Source of the DNA: Prorocentrum cordatum
Lineage: Eukaryota > Sar > Dinophyceae > Prorocentrales > Prorocentraceae
NCBI GenBank assembly: GCA_963575745.1
Contig: CAUYUJ010015958.1
Span: 239,732-303,731 of the forward strand
DNA: 64,000 bases
Direction of reading: 5' to 3'
The notes beneath the pieces are model-generated. The model was not told where the DNA came from and did no database searches. It saw only the letters and a list, made by a program, of their open reading frames with translations. A program made the position numbers and the translations under genes. Below, piece by piece: positions 1 through 11,963 of this stretch; the stretch's first letter is position 1, and each line of letters starts with the position of its first letter.

Positions 1-192
1 GGAGGGCGGACTTGTGGGGCTGAGATACCATTGCCACGTGTGGAAGTGGATGGGTTGGGCGATGATGCTGAGCCGAGGCGAGACTCCGACAGCGCAGCGA
101 GAACGGTCCTAGGGAATGTGCGGCGCGCAGGCAGCGAACGGTTCCCGGGAAATCGCCCGTTGAGGACACTGGCCGTCGCCGCCGTGCGCCGA

Positions 193-260
193 GGTGTGTG
201 TGTGTGTGTGCGTGCGTGTGTGTGTGAGTGTGTGTGTGTGCGTGTGTGTATGTGTGTGTG
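193..260. repeat. (GT)n microsatellite
   Basis: Alternating GT/TG with a few GC and GA interruptions. The Cys/Val-rich and Thr/His-rich frames across it are translations of this repeat and are not taken as genes. Confidence 0.9.
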
Positions 261-1828
261 CCGCTGCGGGGGATGCGGGAGCTGGGGGGCTGGAGCCACG
301 CAGAACTGCTTGGAAAATGAGCCCTGCAAACTTGACAGGAAAACGCAATCAGGCGGGCTGTGGGGGGAAACAGAAAAGTCGTCCCGCCAGCGCTTCTCTA
401 GACTGTCTCGTCGGGGCCTGCTGGCCGCGCTGGCGATCGAGCGCTCTAGGGCCCACTGGTCCACAAGCACGGTAACAATGTTTGGCAACATATCGCCACA
501 ATCGCTGTCTCCAACTCGCAAACCGAATGATAATCCGCAACCCGTCCATGCGGTTGTGCGCTTAGTTGGTCACTCGCATCACCCGCTGGACAGAATTTTG
601 TATCGAAATCGAACGGCGTGCGTTGTTTATCATATGGTAGAAATACTACAACCAGAGACGCCACATTAAAGCGGTCGGGATCACTGCACTATTGAGGCGC
701 TATCGTTGATGAAACTTGCATATGCTATTTGTATGACCCACTTGAACGAAACACCACGGTGCACACTGGGGTGTGCTTTACTGCTCCTGTGCTGTCTTGC
801 TGGTTCCTGAAACCTTCTCAATCGCCGCCTTCACCATCCGCATCTCACCTAAGCTGATGGGGCATCCCCATCAGGCTGCAATCATGGGCGCCAATGAAAC
901 TTACCATTGCTTACCCTAGACGTGGACAATTTCATGGCCTGCCAAAGATTTGGGCGATGCTATCGATATGTATTTGCGCATCGAAGCCCCTACGAGGCGA
1001 CTACAACATCTGAGGTGTGAAACGCAATCGGCGAGTTGTCCTCCTGCGGGACCATCCGAATCCCTTGCTCCCAGTTTTACGTGAATAGATCAATACACAT
1101 ACCTGCAGATAGATATGCATACACATCTATGTATGCACATATATCACATGTTTGTGTGTAGCCCCTGTGGCGCAACCGTCCAAACTACGCACGTTTTATT
1201 TGACTTAGCTGTGATCAATCCAACTGACTGGCTGGACTGAACTGGTCGCAACCTGGCACCTGGTATAAATCACTAGCGCGTGTGACGGCCACTGTGGGCC
1301 ACCAGGGAGACAACTATCACATGTTCTGGCCATGTCCGGCCAAGGGAAGCGATGCTTCACATCTTACGACACTTTGGGCCTACGCATAATGACGGGAGCT
1401 GTCATACTGTGCATATTCTGGAAAACCATCGCGTGCTAGTCGCACGTAGTACTGCGCTAACGTGCAGGCGGAACTTGATCCAAAGGCCTACGCCCAATGC
1501 CCAAACTGAGTACGGATTCTACGTCATTATTTGACGACTCCTCATCCACCCCATGCTCTTCATCAACTCGCTGGTGTGCATATCCGCTCGTGCTCAACAC
1601 CGGCATCGAACGCTGCCTTTAGCATTTACCTGAACTCCCAAAGGTGGTGCGCACTGCCTTTGCCTTCACTCAGACAAAAACAACATCAGTCCGATGCGTA
1701 ACACCCCGCAATCGCGGATAACAGTGAGGGGGCGGCGGGGACGCGAGGCTCGGAAAAAAAACGCCGCAAACGTATATTTCTTTCAAATTATTATGGAGCC
1801 CGCCGGCGGCGCCGATTTGTCTGTAAAG
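261..1828. other. No recognisable gene
   Basis: Mixed-composition DNA without a supported coding region on either strand. A short AT-rich patch of CATA/TATG steps lies at about 1090-1150. Confidence 0.6.
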
Positions 1829-2092
1829 CAATGTGGGTGGGTCGCGGGTGCGTCGCAGGTGGGTCGCGGGTGGGTCTCAAGCTGGGTCGCGGATGGGTCG
1901 CGGGGCGGGTCGCAGGCTGGGACGCGGATGGGTCGCGGGTGGGCGGCGGGCGGGTCGCGAGGTGGGTCCCAGGTGGGTCGCGGGGTGGGTCGCGGGGTGG
2001 GTCGCGGGTGGGTCGCGGGGCGGGTCGCGGGTGGGTCGCGGTGGGTCGCGGGGTGGGTCGCGGGCGGGTCGCGGGGCGGAGCGCGGGGGGGG
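1829..2092. repeat. G-rich minisatellite, GGGTCGCGGGT unit
   Basis: Imperfect tandem units of about 10-12 bases (GGGTCGCGGGT and variants). All three forward frames and the reverse frames stay open only because the unit lacks stop codons. The array ends in a G-run followed by a CAA-rich stretch at 2097-2124. Confidence 0.9.
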
Positions 2093-2096
2093 GGGC

Positions 2097-2245
2097 GACA
2101 CCAAACAACAACAAACAACAACAATTTTAAGACTGTTCGCTCTTATCTGCGCGCGTGTCATTCCATATGCATATCCCAGACCCTGGATACCCGCCCTCTT
2201 CGTCTTCGATCGCGCCCCCTATTGGGGGGTATACTCACTCCCTGC
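2097..2245 (+). repeat. Dispersed repeat R1, copy 1
   Basis: Shares a block with 4680-4815: a CAA-rich lead, then GACTGTTCGCTCTTA, then CGCGTGTCA, then GATACCCGCC and GTCTTCGATC, ending in a CCCC/GGGG-flanked TAT. The two copies are diverged but collinear. Function unknown. Confidence 0.7.
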
Positions 2246-2515
2246 CACGCGTGGTTGGTGAGGCCCTTGAAAGCGAAGGGTAGCAGATAACGGGGGATAA
2301 TGAAGACGAAGGGATCGGAGGAAGGGAGGGGAGGGGCAAGAAGGAGGGAGGACGATGATTTGCGCTGCGGGTGGCGATTCAACTTGCGCCATGGCTTGCG
2401 CCAGCCATTCCAACACAGGTTAACAATAAGTTTCGCCATGGGTCGCGCCATTAACAGCGCCACGTGCCACCCCTTGAAATAACATGATACCGGAACAAAA
2501 AACAACCATAATATT

Positions 2516-2845
2516 GTTAAGGCTGTAGGGCTGTGGGGCTATGCGGCTATAGGACCATAGGGCTAGTGTTATAGGAGTATAGGACTATAGGGCTATAGCA
2601 ACATAGGGCTGTCGGGCTACAGGGCAATACGACAATAGGGCCACAGGGCTACAGGCCTATGAGGGCTATAGGGTCATAGGGCTATAAAGCATAATGACTA
2701 TAGGGCTCTATGGTAATTAGGGTATTATGGCTATAAGGCTATGGGGCACAAGGGCTATAGGGCTATAGGGCTAGTAGGGCTACAGGGCGAAGTCTGTAGG
2801 TGTATTGAAATATGGGGCTATAGAACTGTTGGACTATATGGCGAT
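2516..2845. repeat. Minisatellite, AGGGCTATAGGGCTATAG-like unit
   Basis: Short imperfect units built from GGGCTATA and GGGCTACA. It resembles a telomere repeat only superficially and does not contain TTTAGGG. Confidence 0.85.
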
Positions 2846-2849
2846 AGAG

Positions 2850-2992
2850 AACCCAGGCGCCCCGGGGCACCCGGGCACCCCAGGGCACCTCCGGGCACCC
2901 CTGGGCACCTCCGGGCACCCCCGGACACACCGGCACCCGGGCACCCCGGGGCACCCGGGCACCCCCGGGCACCCAGGCACCCGGGCGCGCGG
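2850..2992. repeat. Minisatellite, CACCCCGGGCACC unit
   Basis: Tandem GGGCACCCC/CGGGCACC units directly after the GGGCTATA array. Pro/Gly-rich frames across it are repeat translations. Confidence 0.85.
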
Positions 2993-3359
2993 CGAAAATA
3001 GGCGGCAAACCTAACCTAACCAGATGAATCCGCTAGGACCCCTACAGAGGCAAGCTCCGATTGGGGAAAATCGTGGATACCCCCACGGTGGGACGTACAG
3101 CTGCGAACCAATGTCAGAAACAAGTTTCGTGGACTTTGACAAAAAAAAACGGGATGCTGGGAGAGTGGGGCGGACAGATAATGAGAACTGCAACCGTGTC
3201 GAGAGGAGCGCGGGATGTGGAGTGGATTGGGATGGAGTGGACAAGAGTAGGGTCTCAGAAGAGCGGCAAATAATGGACAAGAGGAACCGGGAGGACTGCG
3301 GAGGAGCGGGGGGCGCACGGAGGAATCTGGAGGAGGGACTGGGAATAATTTGGGACTCA

Positions 3360-4262
3360 CGGGGCAACGAAGTGCGACAGCGGGGCCACGAACGGCATGC
3401 ATATGGGGCCACGACGGGCGCGAACGAGCGGGGGCCACGAACGGCATTCGTATATGGGGCCACAAAGGGCGACAGCGGGGCCACTGAAGGCAGCAAAGGG
3501 GCCACGAAGGGCAGCGAGAGGGCCACGAAAGGCGACAGCGGGGCGACGAATCGCATGCGTATGGGACCACGAAGGGCGCGAGCGAACGGGGGCCACAAAG
3601 GGCAAGAAATTCGGGGCCACAGAGGGCAGCGACGGGGCCGCTGAGGGCAGAAACGGGGCCACGGAGGGCAGAGAAGGGGCCACGAAGGGCGACAGCGAGG
3701 CCACGAAGGGCATGCATATGGGGCCACGACGGGCGCGAACAAACGGGGGCCACGAACGGCATTCGTATATGGGGCCACAAAGGGCGACAGCGGGGCCACT
3801 GAAGGCAGCAAAGGGGCCACGAAGGGCAGCGAGAGAGCCACGAAGGGCGACAGCGGGGCTACGAAGGGCATGCGTATGAGGCCACGACGGGCGACTGCGA
3901 GCGGGGGCCACGAACGGCATTCGTATATGGGGCCACAAAAGGCGACAGCGGGGCCACTGAGGGCAGCAAAGGGGCCACGAAAGGCAGCGAGAGGGCCATG
4001 AAAGGGCGACAGCGGGGCGACGAAACGCATGCGTATGGGACCACGAAGGGCGCGAGCGAACGGGGGCCACGAACGGTACATAATGCGGGGCCACAGTGGG
4101 CAGCGACGGGGCCGCTGAGCAGCAACGGGGCCACGAAGAGCAGCGAGCGAAGGCGACCGCGGAACCAACACGGGCAGCGAGGGGCATCGAAGGCGGGCGA
4201 AGGGCAGCGAACGGCGACTGCAGTCCATAACGGGCTGGTCGGGCGGGCAAGCCCAGACGAGC
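3360..4262. repeat. GGCCACGAAGGGCAGC minisatellite with higher-order units
   Basis: Basic units of about 18 bases (GGGGCCACGAAGGGC and variants). Larger blocks recur: the segment beginning GCATGCATATGGGGCCACGA occurs near 3395 and 3708, and related blocks start near 3550, 3866 and 4027. The long Pro/Ser-rich reverse frames here are repeat translations. Confidence 0.85.
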
Positions 4263-4309
4263 GGGTCGAGCGGGCGGGTCGTTGAAGCGTCAATTCTGCT
4301 TGAACCGCC

Positions 4310-4545
4310 AGGCAATATGTAGCGGGAGCGCGATTCCTGATTGTCGAGGAGCGGCAGCTGAATACAGGGAGCCGCGATTCGGTGGTAAGTTGCGAAGGAA
4401 TTCCCGAGCGAGAGCGCGATTCTTCAATAGCTTGCGATGAAATATCAAGCGGGAGCCGCGATCCGGTGGTAAATTGCAAGGAAGTCCAACGCGAGAGCGC
4501 GATTCTTCAATACACTGTATGGAAGTATCAGGCGGGAACCGTTGT
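4310..4545. repeat. Array of GGAAGTC/GCGGGAGCG units, first block
   Basis: Imperfect units of about 40 bases containing AATTGCGAGGAAGTC and GCGGGAGCGCGATTC. The same unit forms a second block at 5500-5870, and both blocks are followed by the same unique sequence. Confidence 0.7.
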
Positions 4546-4690
4546 TGTTGTAAACGGGGGGCCGACGACACAGTTTGACCCTCAAGACTTCCCCTGATTA
4601 AAAAAGCAAGGTGCAAACCCCAGGAAGGGCACTTCAATCGAAACAACAATAATTATTATTCAGAAGTGAGAGTTCAACAACAACAGCAGC
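4535..4690 (+). repeat. Shared segment after the GGAAGTC array, copy 1
   Basis: Matches 5868-6060 in order: GTTGTTGTTGTAA, a G-run with GCC, CAGTTTGA, CAAGACTTCC, then ATAAT(T/C)ATT and TTCAACAACAACA. It links the minisatellite to the CAA-rich block. Confidence 0.65.
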
Positions 4691-4815
4691 AACAACAACA
4701 ATCATTATACGACTGTTCGCTCTTACTTGCCCGCGTGTCAATCAAAACGAATCCTCCACACCCGCGATACCCGCCATTTTTGTCTTCGATCATACCCCCT
4801 TTGGGGGGGGGTATT
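4680..4815 (+). repeat. Dispersed repeat R1, copy 2
   Basis: Second copy of the block at 2097-2245, again preceded by a CAA-rich stretch and ending in CCCCTTTGGGG. Confidence 0.7.
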
Positions 4816-5029
4816 TCTCTTTGCGGGGGGCGGCGGGCTTCGATCGGCGTCGAACCTGCACGGGCGGACAATCCTTCGTGGGCGTACGTGTGCCCGCCAT
4901 TGGAATTGGTGTGGGCCCTGTAAAACGAAGAGGGGGAGAACGACGGATAGTGGGAGGAAGGGAGGGGGAGAGAGGAAGGAAGAGGGAAAACGCCAAAAGA
5001 GAAGGAGCGAAGAGGGGGGCGGTTAATTA

Positions 5030-5184
5030 GAGGCAGCGAGAGAGAGAGAGAGATATATATATAGAGAGAGAGGGAGAGAGAGAGAGAGAGAGACAGAGAG
5101 CGAGAGAGAACAACAAAAACATATAAGAGAGGTAGAACAACGGAGAGAGAGAGAGAGAGAGAGAGACACACACAAAAAGGGGGG

Positions 5185-5228
<44 letters not shown>

Positions 5229-5390
5229 GAGAAAGGGAGAGGGAGGGAGGAGGCAGGAGAGGGGAGGGAGAAGGGAGGAGGGAGAGGAGGGACAGGGGAT
5301 AGGGCAGAGAGGAATAAGGATGATGGAAGAGAGGAGGGAGGGAGAAGGGAGGAGGGAGGAGGGAGAGGGAGGAGGAGCAAGAAGGTAAAA
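5030..5390. repeat. GA-rich (purine) tract
   Basis: Long GAGA runs, a short (TA)n at 5053-5062, and GGGAGGA steps. Leu/Ser/Pro-rich reverse frames here are repeat translations. Confidence 0.9.
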
Positions 5391-5499
5391 GCGTGAACGT
5401 TCGAGAAAGTCCTGGGCGAAAGCGCCGTTCCTGAAGGAACTCTCGGGCAGGAACCCACGACGGGCTGGCGATCCCCTGACGGGCGGGTCGGGCGGGTGG

Positions 5500-5870
5500 G
5501 ACATTCAAGCGGGATGCCAGAGTATGGCGAGAACGCGATTGCTAAGTCAATTGTAACGGCGTCCTTGGCGCAGCGTGTTTCCTGGGCGTCGAAAGCGCAA
5601 TTTGAATAAATCGCATGGAAACCACACGCGAGAGCGAGGCTCTCTGGCGGGAGCGGGGGTCTTGATCAAATTGCGAGGAAGTCTTGATTCAATTGCGAGG
5701 AAGTCTCAGGCGGGAGCGCCGTTCCTGAGTAAATTGTGAGGAAGTCTCAAATGGGAGCGGGGGTCCTGACTAAATTGCGAGGAAGTCATAAGCGGGAGCA
5801 CCGATCCGGAGTAAATTGTGAGGAAGTCTCAGGAAAGGGGGTCCTGAGTAAATTAGGAAGAGGTCGCAGG
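5500..5870. repeat. Array of GGAAGTC/GCGGGAGCG units, second block
   Basis: Same unit as 4310-4545, with spacings near 40 bases and the recurrent phrase AAATTGTGAGGAAGTCTCA. Confidence 0.75.
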
Positions 5871-6060
5871 CGGGAACGGGAGCCGTTGTTGTTGTAATCC
5901 GGGGGGGCCAGGGGCCCAGTTTGAACACCAAGACTTCCTCTCCCAAAGAACTGGGTGCGAGCGTCGAGGGACACACCTTGATTGAAAAATACAACATGCA
6001 CCGGTGAGGGGGGATCAACAATAATCATTCTTCAGGACTGAGAACTCAACAACAACAACA
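5868..6060 (+). repeat. Shared segment after the GGAAGTC array, copy 2
   Basis: Second copy of the 4535-4690 block, running into the CAA tract. Confidence 0.65.
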
Positions 6061-6200
6061 AACAACAAACAACAGTTACCAACAACAGCAACAAACACAC
6101 AACAAACAACACACAAGAAACAAGAAACAATAAACAAGAAACAACAGCAACAACAACAACAGCAACTACAACTACAACTACAACTACAACAACAAGGCAT
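6040..6200. repeat. (CAA)n / (ACTACA)n tract
   Basis: CAACAA runs grading into AACTACAACTACA. The poly-Cys reverse frame here is a repeat translation. Confidence 0.9.
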
Positions 6201-6446
6201 CAACGCCTATGTGTGCCCCTCTCTCCCAAAGCACAGACGTACAGTCACTCGGTTCGCAAGACCGGACTCCTGTGCCCCTCGGCGCACACGAGGGGGGGGG
6301 CGGCAGCAGCCAGCATCCAGCACTCATAGAAACAACAAATAAAGAATCTATTGGGACCCATATGACGGTCAACTCGGCCCTGCCTTCGCCAAACGATTTC
6401 GCGCTGGCGAAGCAACGCCTCTGGCTGCCTCCTCGAATGGGAAACC

Positions 6447-6665
6447 GTTAGGGATGGATGGGGCCCTCATAGCATCCGATTCGGGATGGATGTAGCTCGA
6501 ATAGCATCCTATTCGGGATGGGTGGAGCTCTAATGGAATCGTGCCAGGGATGGATGGACCTCAGATAGAATATTGTTAGGGATGGGTGGAGCTCTAATAA
6601 GTTTCTGTTAGGGATGGATGGGGCTCTCATAGGATCCTGTAAAAGATGGATGGAGCTTTTATGGA
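6447..6665. repeat. Tandem repeat, about 32-base unit
   Basis: Six to seven imperfect units containing GGGATGGATGGAGCTCTAAT and a following GAATCNTGTTA. Confidence 0.8.
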
Positions 6666-6669
6666 ATCA

Positions 6670-7095
6670 GTACGTATCACATAGACTTAATGGAACCAAT
6701 ACCAATCAATACGAATCCATACGAATGGGAGTATCAATGGGAATCACTCGGGACCATGACGGATCAGTAGGAATCAACCGGATAATGAAGAATAAATCGG
6801 GATCGCTTGGCATCAAAAAGACTCAATTAGAGCCAATGTGAATCAATGAGAAGCAGTCAGAAGCAATAAAACAGATCAGTAGTAATCAAATAGAACTAAT
6901 AAGAATCAATGATAGTCAATAATTCATGATTACATTCAATGAAAACCAATTAGAAACAATTGTAATCAATCAGAACCAATGGGAATGAATAGGAATCACT
7001 GAGAATCAACAGGAGTCACTAAAACCAGCGGACACAAATCCGAATCAATAGGAATCAATTGAAATCAATGAGCATCACTTAGAATCAAGGGTTTC
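6670..7095. repeat. AATCAATnnG minisatellite
   Basis: Roughly 10-base imperfect units (GAATCAATAG and variants). It is AT-rich, unlike its surroundings. Confidence 0.8.
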
Positions 7096-10000
7096 TCTGA
7101 AGGCCCGACCCCCTGCCGTCCCCCCTTGACGCGCCGCCGACCGGAGCAGCTGGGGAAACCAAAAGGTACCGATAACGCTACTCCCCGGGCCTCCCGGGGT
7201 GCGTTCTGACTAAGCTGTCGAAGCGAATTCAGCGGTCGCGAGAAGGGCCTCCCAGGAGGACCAAAATGCGAGAACCAGGCAAGGGCAGCGGTACGGGCAC
7301 CCTTTCCTCATCTGACCTCTGGCTTGCGGCGTGCAAAGTCTGCCGCTCCTGATCTCGCCGAAGCGGTGGGGCGAGTCGTCGGCCCCAACTCCCCGCAGCG
7401 CCGGGGACCACCCAAAGACATAGTCTTCTGCCTCTTCCTCCTCTCTCTTCCCCTCCTCCTCCTCCTCCCTCCCCTCGTCCTCGCCATTCTTGTCTGACTA
7501 CAACAGAAGCATATTACGGTTTTCACTTATGCAAGCGAGAATGTAGTTTCCAGCTGCTAGCGAAGGGATGGGGGCCGATCATACATTCTGGCCGCTGGCC
7601 AGTTCATCGCGTTCGGAAGTAGCATTCGTGGATGGTAGTGTCTAGTTTGACTCAGCAGTTATACTGTACGTAGTTCTAATAATCCCAGGCATGAGTACTC
7701 CGTGCGAGGTAGATACAAATGATGTGTTGTGTTATGGCTCGCTATTTGCAGTTAGTACTCGCTAAACGACTTTGGCCCGAAGCGACCCCCTTGCCCACGT
7801 CGGGGCGCCTAAGTGACAGAATCCTCCGAGACACCTGTGAACGCATGCGGCGTTTGCTGTTTCACAGGGTGGCGATTCTGGCAGCGTGAGTGGGGCATCG
7901 GCGGAAGTAGAGACCTCCCAGATGGGGTCCCAGTGGATGGTGTCGACGGATCGCGCCGCATCGCCGATGCATCGGCGATGCTATGGTGATGCATCGGCAC
8001 CGTCGGCGATGTATCGACGTGAAAGAGAATGGGCTCCACATCGAGCCGCATCGGCGATGCGTCGGCGATGCGGCTACTCGGACCCCACTTGGGAAGCCTA
8101 GGATAGAGCACGTTTCGGATGACAGACAGGACACCACCAGGCGGTCAACAGATGTGCGTCTACCACTGGAAGGAATCATCTGCCATCAAACTATAGGCTC
8201 CGCAGGTCTTCAATACATCACAATACTTACTGTTTGGCCCTGACTCTTGGGTGTGACTCCTCGATCGGTGCTTGCACAGAACGAGGCCTTGCGAATATCA
8301 AGGGAATCAATCAAAACAACTGGCTGATTGATTGTGGTGCGCGAGCCCGGATCCCAGATTCCAACTCCAAATTCCAACAACAATGCTTGGGAAATTTAAG
8401 TGGGCGGCCGGGTTCCCCAATTCTCCGATCTGGGTCGATTTCGATGGGAAGCCGGGTTTTCGGTTCCTAGAATCCAGATTGCGGGGATCCCAACACAAGA
8501 GATCGAGGGGAGTTGAGATCAAAGGTTACAGATCGGCAAGTAGAGAGCAGGAGTTGGGAAGAACGAATAGAGCAGATATTAGAGGATAGCAGGCAGAGCA
8601 AATTTAGATGGTAGATGAAATACGTAGAGCGGTAACAAGAAGAGAGACATAACGAGAGAGAGAGAGAGAGAGGCTGAGTAGAGAGAGAGGGTACATGTTG
8701 CCACGGTCGTAACCAGAGAGTGAATACAATGAAGCATGACCACATGTCAGAGAGTATGCAGCAGAATCGAGAGAGAGAGAGAGAAAGAGTAGAGAGACAG
8801 TAGACAGAGTAGGCATGTTACACAACTGCAACACAATCCTGAAATTCGCTGTATGGTTTCTCTTGTCGAAGCGGCAAAACAACGTGAAACGGCAAAGCAA
8901 CTTAAAGCTCACGGAATCCAATACAAAGTAATTCAACACAAGGCGCCGCAAATTATCGAATGCCAAGGAACGTGAATGCCAAGGAACGTGAAGCAAGAGA
9001 ATGCCATAATGATGGTAACTTGTGTAGCACAGCGCAATGCAAGTCCACACTATGCAATACTTACAGATCAGTTCAACACAAGGAGCCACATATACTTCAT
9101 GTCAAGGAACTTCACAGCAAAGCGAAGACACGCAACGCAATTCCACACACACACACACACCACAATAAAACAACATGCACATCAACATAACGCCATCTAG
9201 TGCAACAGCATGCAGCATAGCGCAATGCATCACAATGCAAGGCCGTTCAAGACAACGCAGGGCAGCGCAAGAAACTGGATGCACAGAACTTCCGAAGCGA
9301 CTCGAAGCGACTCGACGCATTGCAGAGAACTGCCGTGCCATGCTACGCAGTGGGCACCATCAACCAGGGGCACATCACACCCAGGCAGTGCGACGCTGCT
9401 CAGACCAGCGAAGCGAAAGCACACAGCCGCGCAAGGCAGTCGGGCAGACTCTGGCCAGAAAGCGACGGAGGCCTGGGGCCCCTGGCCTGCAGAGTCGGCC
9501 AGCGGCGGGTGTGCTGCCAACGGTGCCCCTCGCCCAAGCTGTCCCCGGGGTGTCCAGGAGCCGCCCCAGGGCCTCACAAAGCACCCCTCAGCTGGCTCCA
9601 TAAAGGGCCACAAGGGCTCCAAAACGGGCGCGACAAGCCTGGGGCACCCTGGGCCAGGAGCACCCCTGACGGGGGCGCGCAAACATAGATCAGCGATCCA
9701 TGGATCGGGGGAGGTGTCCTCCCCAAAATGCGGCCGGTGCCGCCTCGTTCGGCGGCGGGAAACATCGTTTTCCCAAGGAAACCGACGAGACCCGTCGCTA
9801 ATCCACGCCCCCATGATCCATGTTTGTGTTCACCTGACTCTGGCAATCTCCGAACTGAGGGAAAGCCGCGGCCGGCGGCGGCGTCCCCCCCCCCCGCCTC
9901 CCGCCTCTCGCGACGGCGTCGAGCTGCGAGCTCAGCCGGAGCACCGTGTCCTGGCACCGCCGCTGGGGGAAAGGGACGAAGGGCACCCGACTCCTGCATG

Positions 10001-10299
10001 AGGGGGGGCCGGATAGGGAGAACGAGGAGCGTGACCGAGCGTGAACGCGGAAGCGTCGGTGTCGGTCCTGGTCATCGTCCATTTTGATCATTGTCAGTTC
10101 GTGGAACGTCCTCACGAATCGGCGACGGTCCGCATGGACCATGACCAAGATCGGCTTCGACAAGATCCCGCAGCATCTTTGTCGTGGCTATCGCATCTCT
10201 TCCATTGCAGGCAGGAGGGCCCAGAGCTTCGACGCCTTCGAGAAGACACGATGGCCAAGCACTCGTCATATTCAGTGTCCACTCCACCACATACTGTGG
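7096..10299. other. No recognisable gene
   Basis: No conserved protein seen in any frame. Contents include a TCC-rich patch near 7440-7490, a palindrome at 7958-7981, short (GA)n at 8658-8672 and 8770-8785, a CA run near 9148-9166, and a GCAAT/AACGCA-rich stretch at about 8960-9330. Confidence 0.6.
7958..7981. repeat. 24-bp perfect palindrome in a CGGCGATGCAT cluster
   Basis: The half-site GCATCGCCGATG is followed immediately by its exact reverse complement. CATCGGCGATG motifs recur to about 8075. A related imperfect inverted pair lies near 59383-59410, and the phrase GGATCGCGCCGCATCGCCGA recurs at 63167-63186. Confidence 0.8.
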
Positions 10300-10480
10300 G
10301 AAGCACAAGGACTTACTAGTACGTTGTGCTGTTGTTGAAGGCACACGTCCGACACGATAATAGCGCACAAGTCTCACAGTATATCGTTTCCCGAGCGGTA
10401 CGGCCAGAAAGCACCCGCCACGGAGCTTATGATATAACATGTCTGAGCGTGCGCGTCGCCCCTGCGTGACCGACGCAACC
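10300..10480 (+). repeat. Dispersed repeat R2, copy 1
   Basis: Collinear with 25172-25345: GCACAAGGAC, then CTAGTAC, then a variable block, then GGCCA(G/A)AAAGC(A/G)CCCGCC, then ACGGA(G/A)CTT, then GCGCGTCGCCC. Conserved blocks separated by diverged spacers suggest an old dispersed element or a structured RNA. Neither can be identified by eye. Confidence 0.65.
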
Positions 10481-11149
10481 AAAGTATAGGTGTGCCTGGG
10501 TGGTGCCGATGTCATGAGAAACCACATCCTCGGAAAGTCAGTGTGAGGAGCAAGATCCTCGGCCTCGTTGTCCCTCCCCTGATGTCTTCGGGGGCCTCTT
10601 GGGGTCCCTCACTAAGTCCCCCGAGGCTTCCCTGGGCCCCTGAGGATCTCCAGAGGCACCCCCCAAACAAAAAACGAGCACGTCCAAATAACCCAGAAAA
10701 AAATACCCCTGCGTTGCGCAAAAGTCTGGCATCACCAACTGGTGAGCCGGCCTGGGACACCGCTCCGTTGGAGCTTGCACGGGCTCGCGAGAAGTGGCGA
10801 CAGCTGCGAGGCTGTCAGCACCCAGCTGGACTCCCACAGGCCTACGAGAGTGGGGATGGCCGCGCGGTTCCCAGCGCCCAAAGGAGCTGAGGCAAATTTG
10901 GATGCGCGTGGGACGTCACTCCGCTGGACCTCGTAGGGCCAATTTCGCTCAAACCCCTCCAAGACACCATCGTGAGCAATTCCTGGGGCTGCGACAAGCT
11001 GTGACCACGAAGACCACCCCCAAACTAGTAGTCCCCATCTGGTAGGGACCCGAGAGGCTCCCTGCTGAAGAACACACGCTTGCCATAAAATGGCAAGTCT
11101 CGTCTCGCTGCCGGATAAATTGGACAAGGCGAGCAGGAAACCGCCGATT
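10481..11149. other. No recognisable gene
   Basis: GC-rich sequence with weak internal repetition (GGCCTCTTGGGG-like near 10585, CCGCTGGACCTC/CCGTTGGAGCTT near 10763 and 10920). No supported coding region. Confidence 0.5.
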
Positions 11150-11665
11150 CCAATATTATCCTCCTCTTCCTCCTCCTCCTCCTCCTCCTCCTCCGACTCC
11201 TCTTTCTATTCCTCCCTCTCTTCCGATGATCGTTATCCGCGTCCTGATTCCATATGTCCTCCAGATCCTCACCATTACTTTCTATTCCGCGTCCACCTCA
11301 AAATCCTGCTCCGCCCTCCGCCTAGTCACCCCGCCTCCTCATCCCCTTTTCCCTCTTGCTCCTCCGTCTGCTTTTCCTCCCATCTGCTCCCTGCTGCTCA
11401 TCCATCCTCCCTCCTCCATCCCCCCTCCCTCCCTCCATCTCAAATATCCTCCTCCTCGTCCTCCTGCCCCTCCCCCTCCTTCTCCTCCTGCGCCTGCTGC
11501 TCCTCCTGCATTTCCTCCTTCTCGTCCTCCATCCTCCTCCAGCAGGGTTCCAGGAGGCGCACTGTTCGCTGGTGATTGACTCACTACAAGGCGAGCTGGA
11601 AGCCAATCTCCTCACCCGCCTCCACCTTTTCCTCCTGCTCCTCCTCCTCCTCCATACTAAGCATG
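11150..11665. repeat. TCC-rich pyrimidine tract
   Basis: (TCC)n runs with interruptions. Long Ser/Pro-rich forward and Arg/Gly-rich reverse frames are repeat translations. Confidence 0.9.
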
Positions 11666-11892
11666 TGAATTGGCCGAACCTTCCCTTAAGCAACCCTCGG
11701 CGCAAGTCAGACTTGTAAATGACGGGCTGGGGCCTGAATTTAAAATCGAAGGGCGTACGCATCCACGCTCACTCATCAGTAGAGTGTGTATCACTTGCGA
11801 AAACTATGCGCCTGAGGCGGGCCCCTTGCCTCGCAGATTGCCTGCGTCCCCGCCGCACCCCATTTCTTGTTTGTGTGTGTGTGTTTTTGTTT

Positions 11893-11963
11893 TTTTCTCT
11901 CTCTCTCTCTCTCTTTCTCTCTTTCTCGCCCTCCCTCTCTCTCTCTCTATATATATATATATA
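11893..11963. repeat. (CT)n and (TA)n microsatellites
   Basis: TCTC run followed by a TATA run ending near 11963. The (TA)n abuts the 3' end of the minus-strand LINE and may be its target or tail. That is inference. Confidence 0.85.

Noticed and set aside
31-669. 212-codon frame at the window start
   Set aside because: Crosses the (GT)n tract as poly-Cys/Val, and the remainder has no recognisable features.
2516-2845. Telomere-like TAGGGC repeats
   Set aside because: The units are irregular (GGGCTATA, GGGCTACA) and lack the TTTAGGG type expected for this lineage. The array is internal.
9210-10001. 263-codon forward and overlapping reverse frames
   Set aside because: High GC and scarcity of stops explain them. 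No domain or conserved pattern is visible in either direction.
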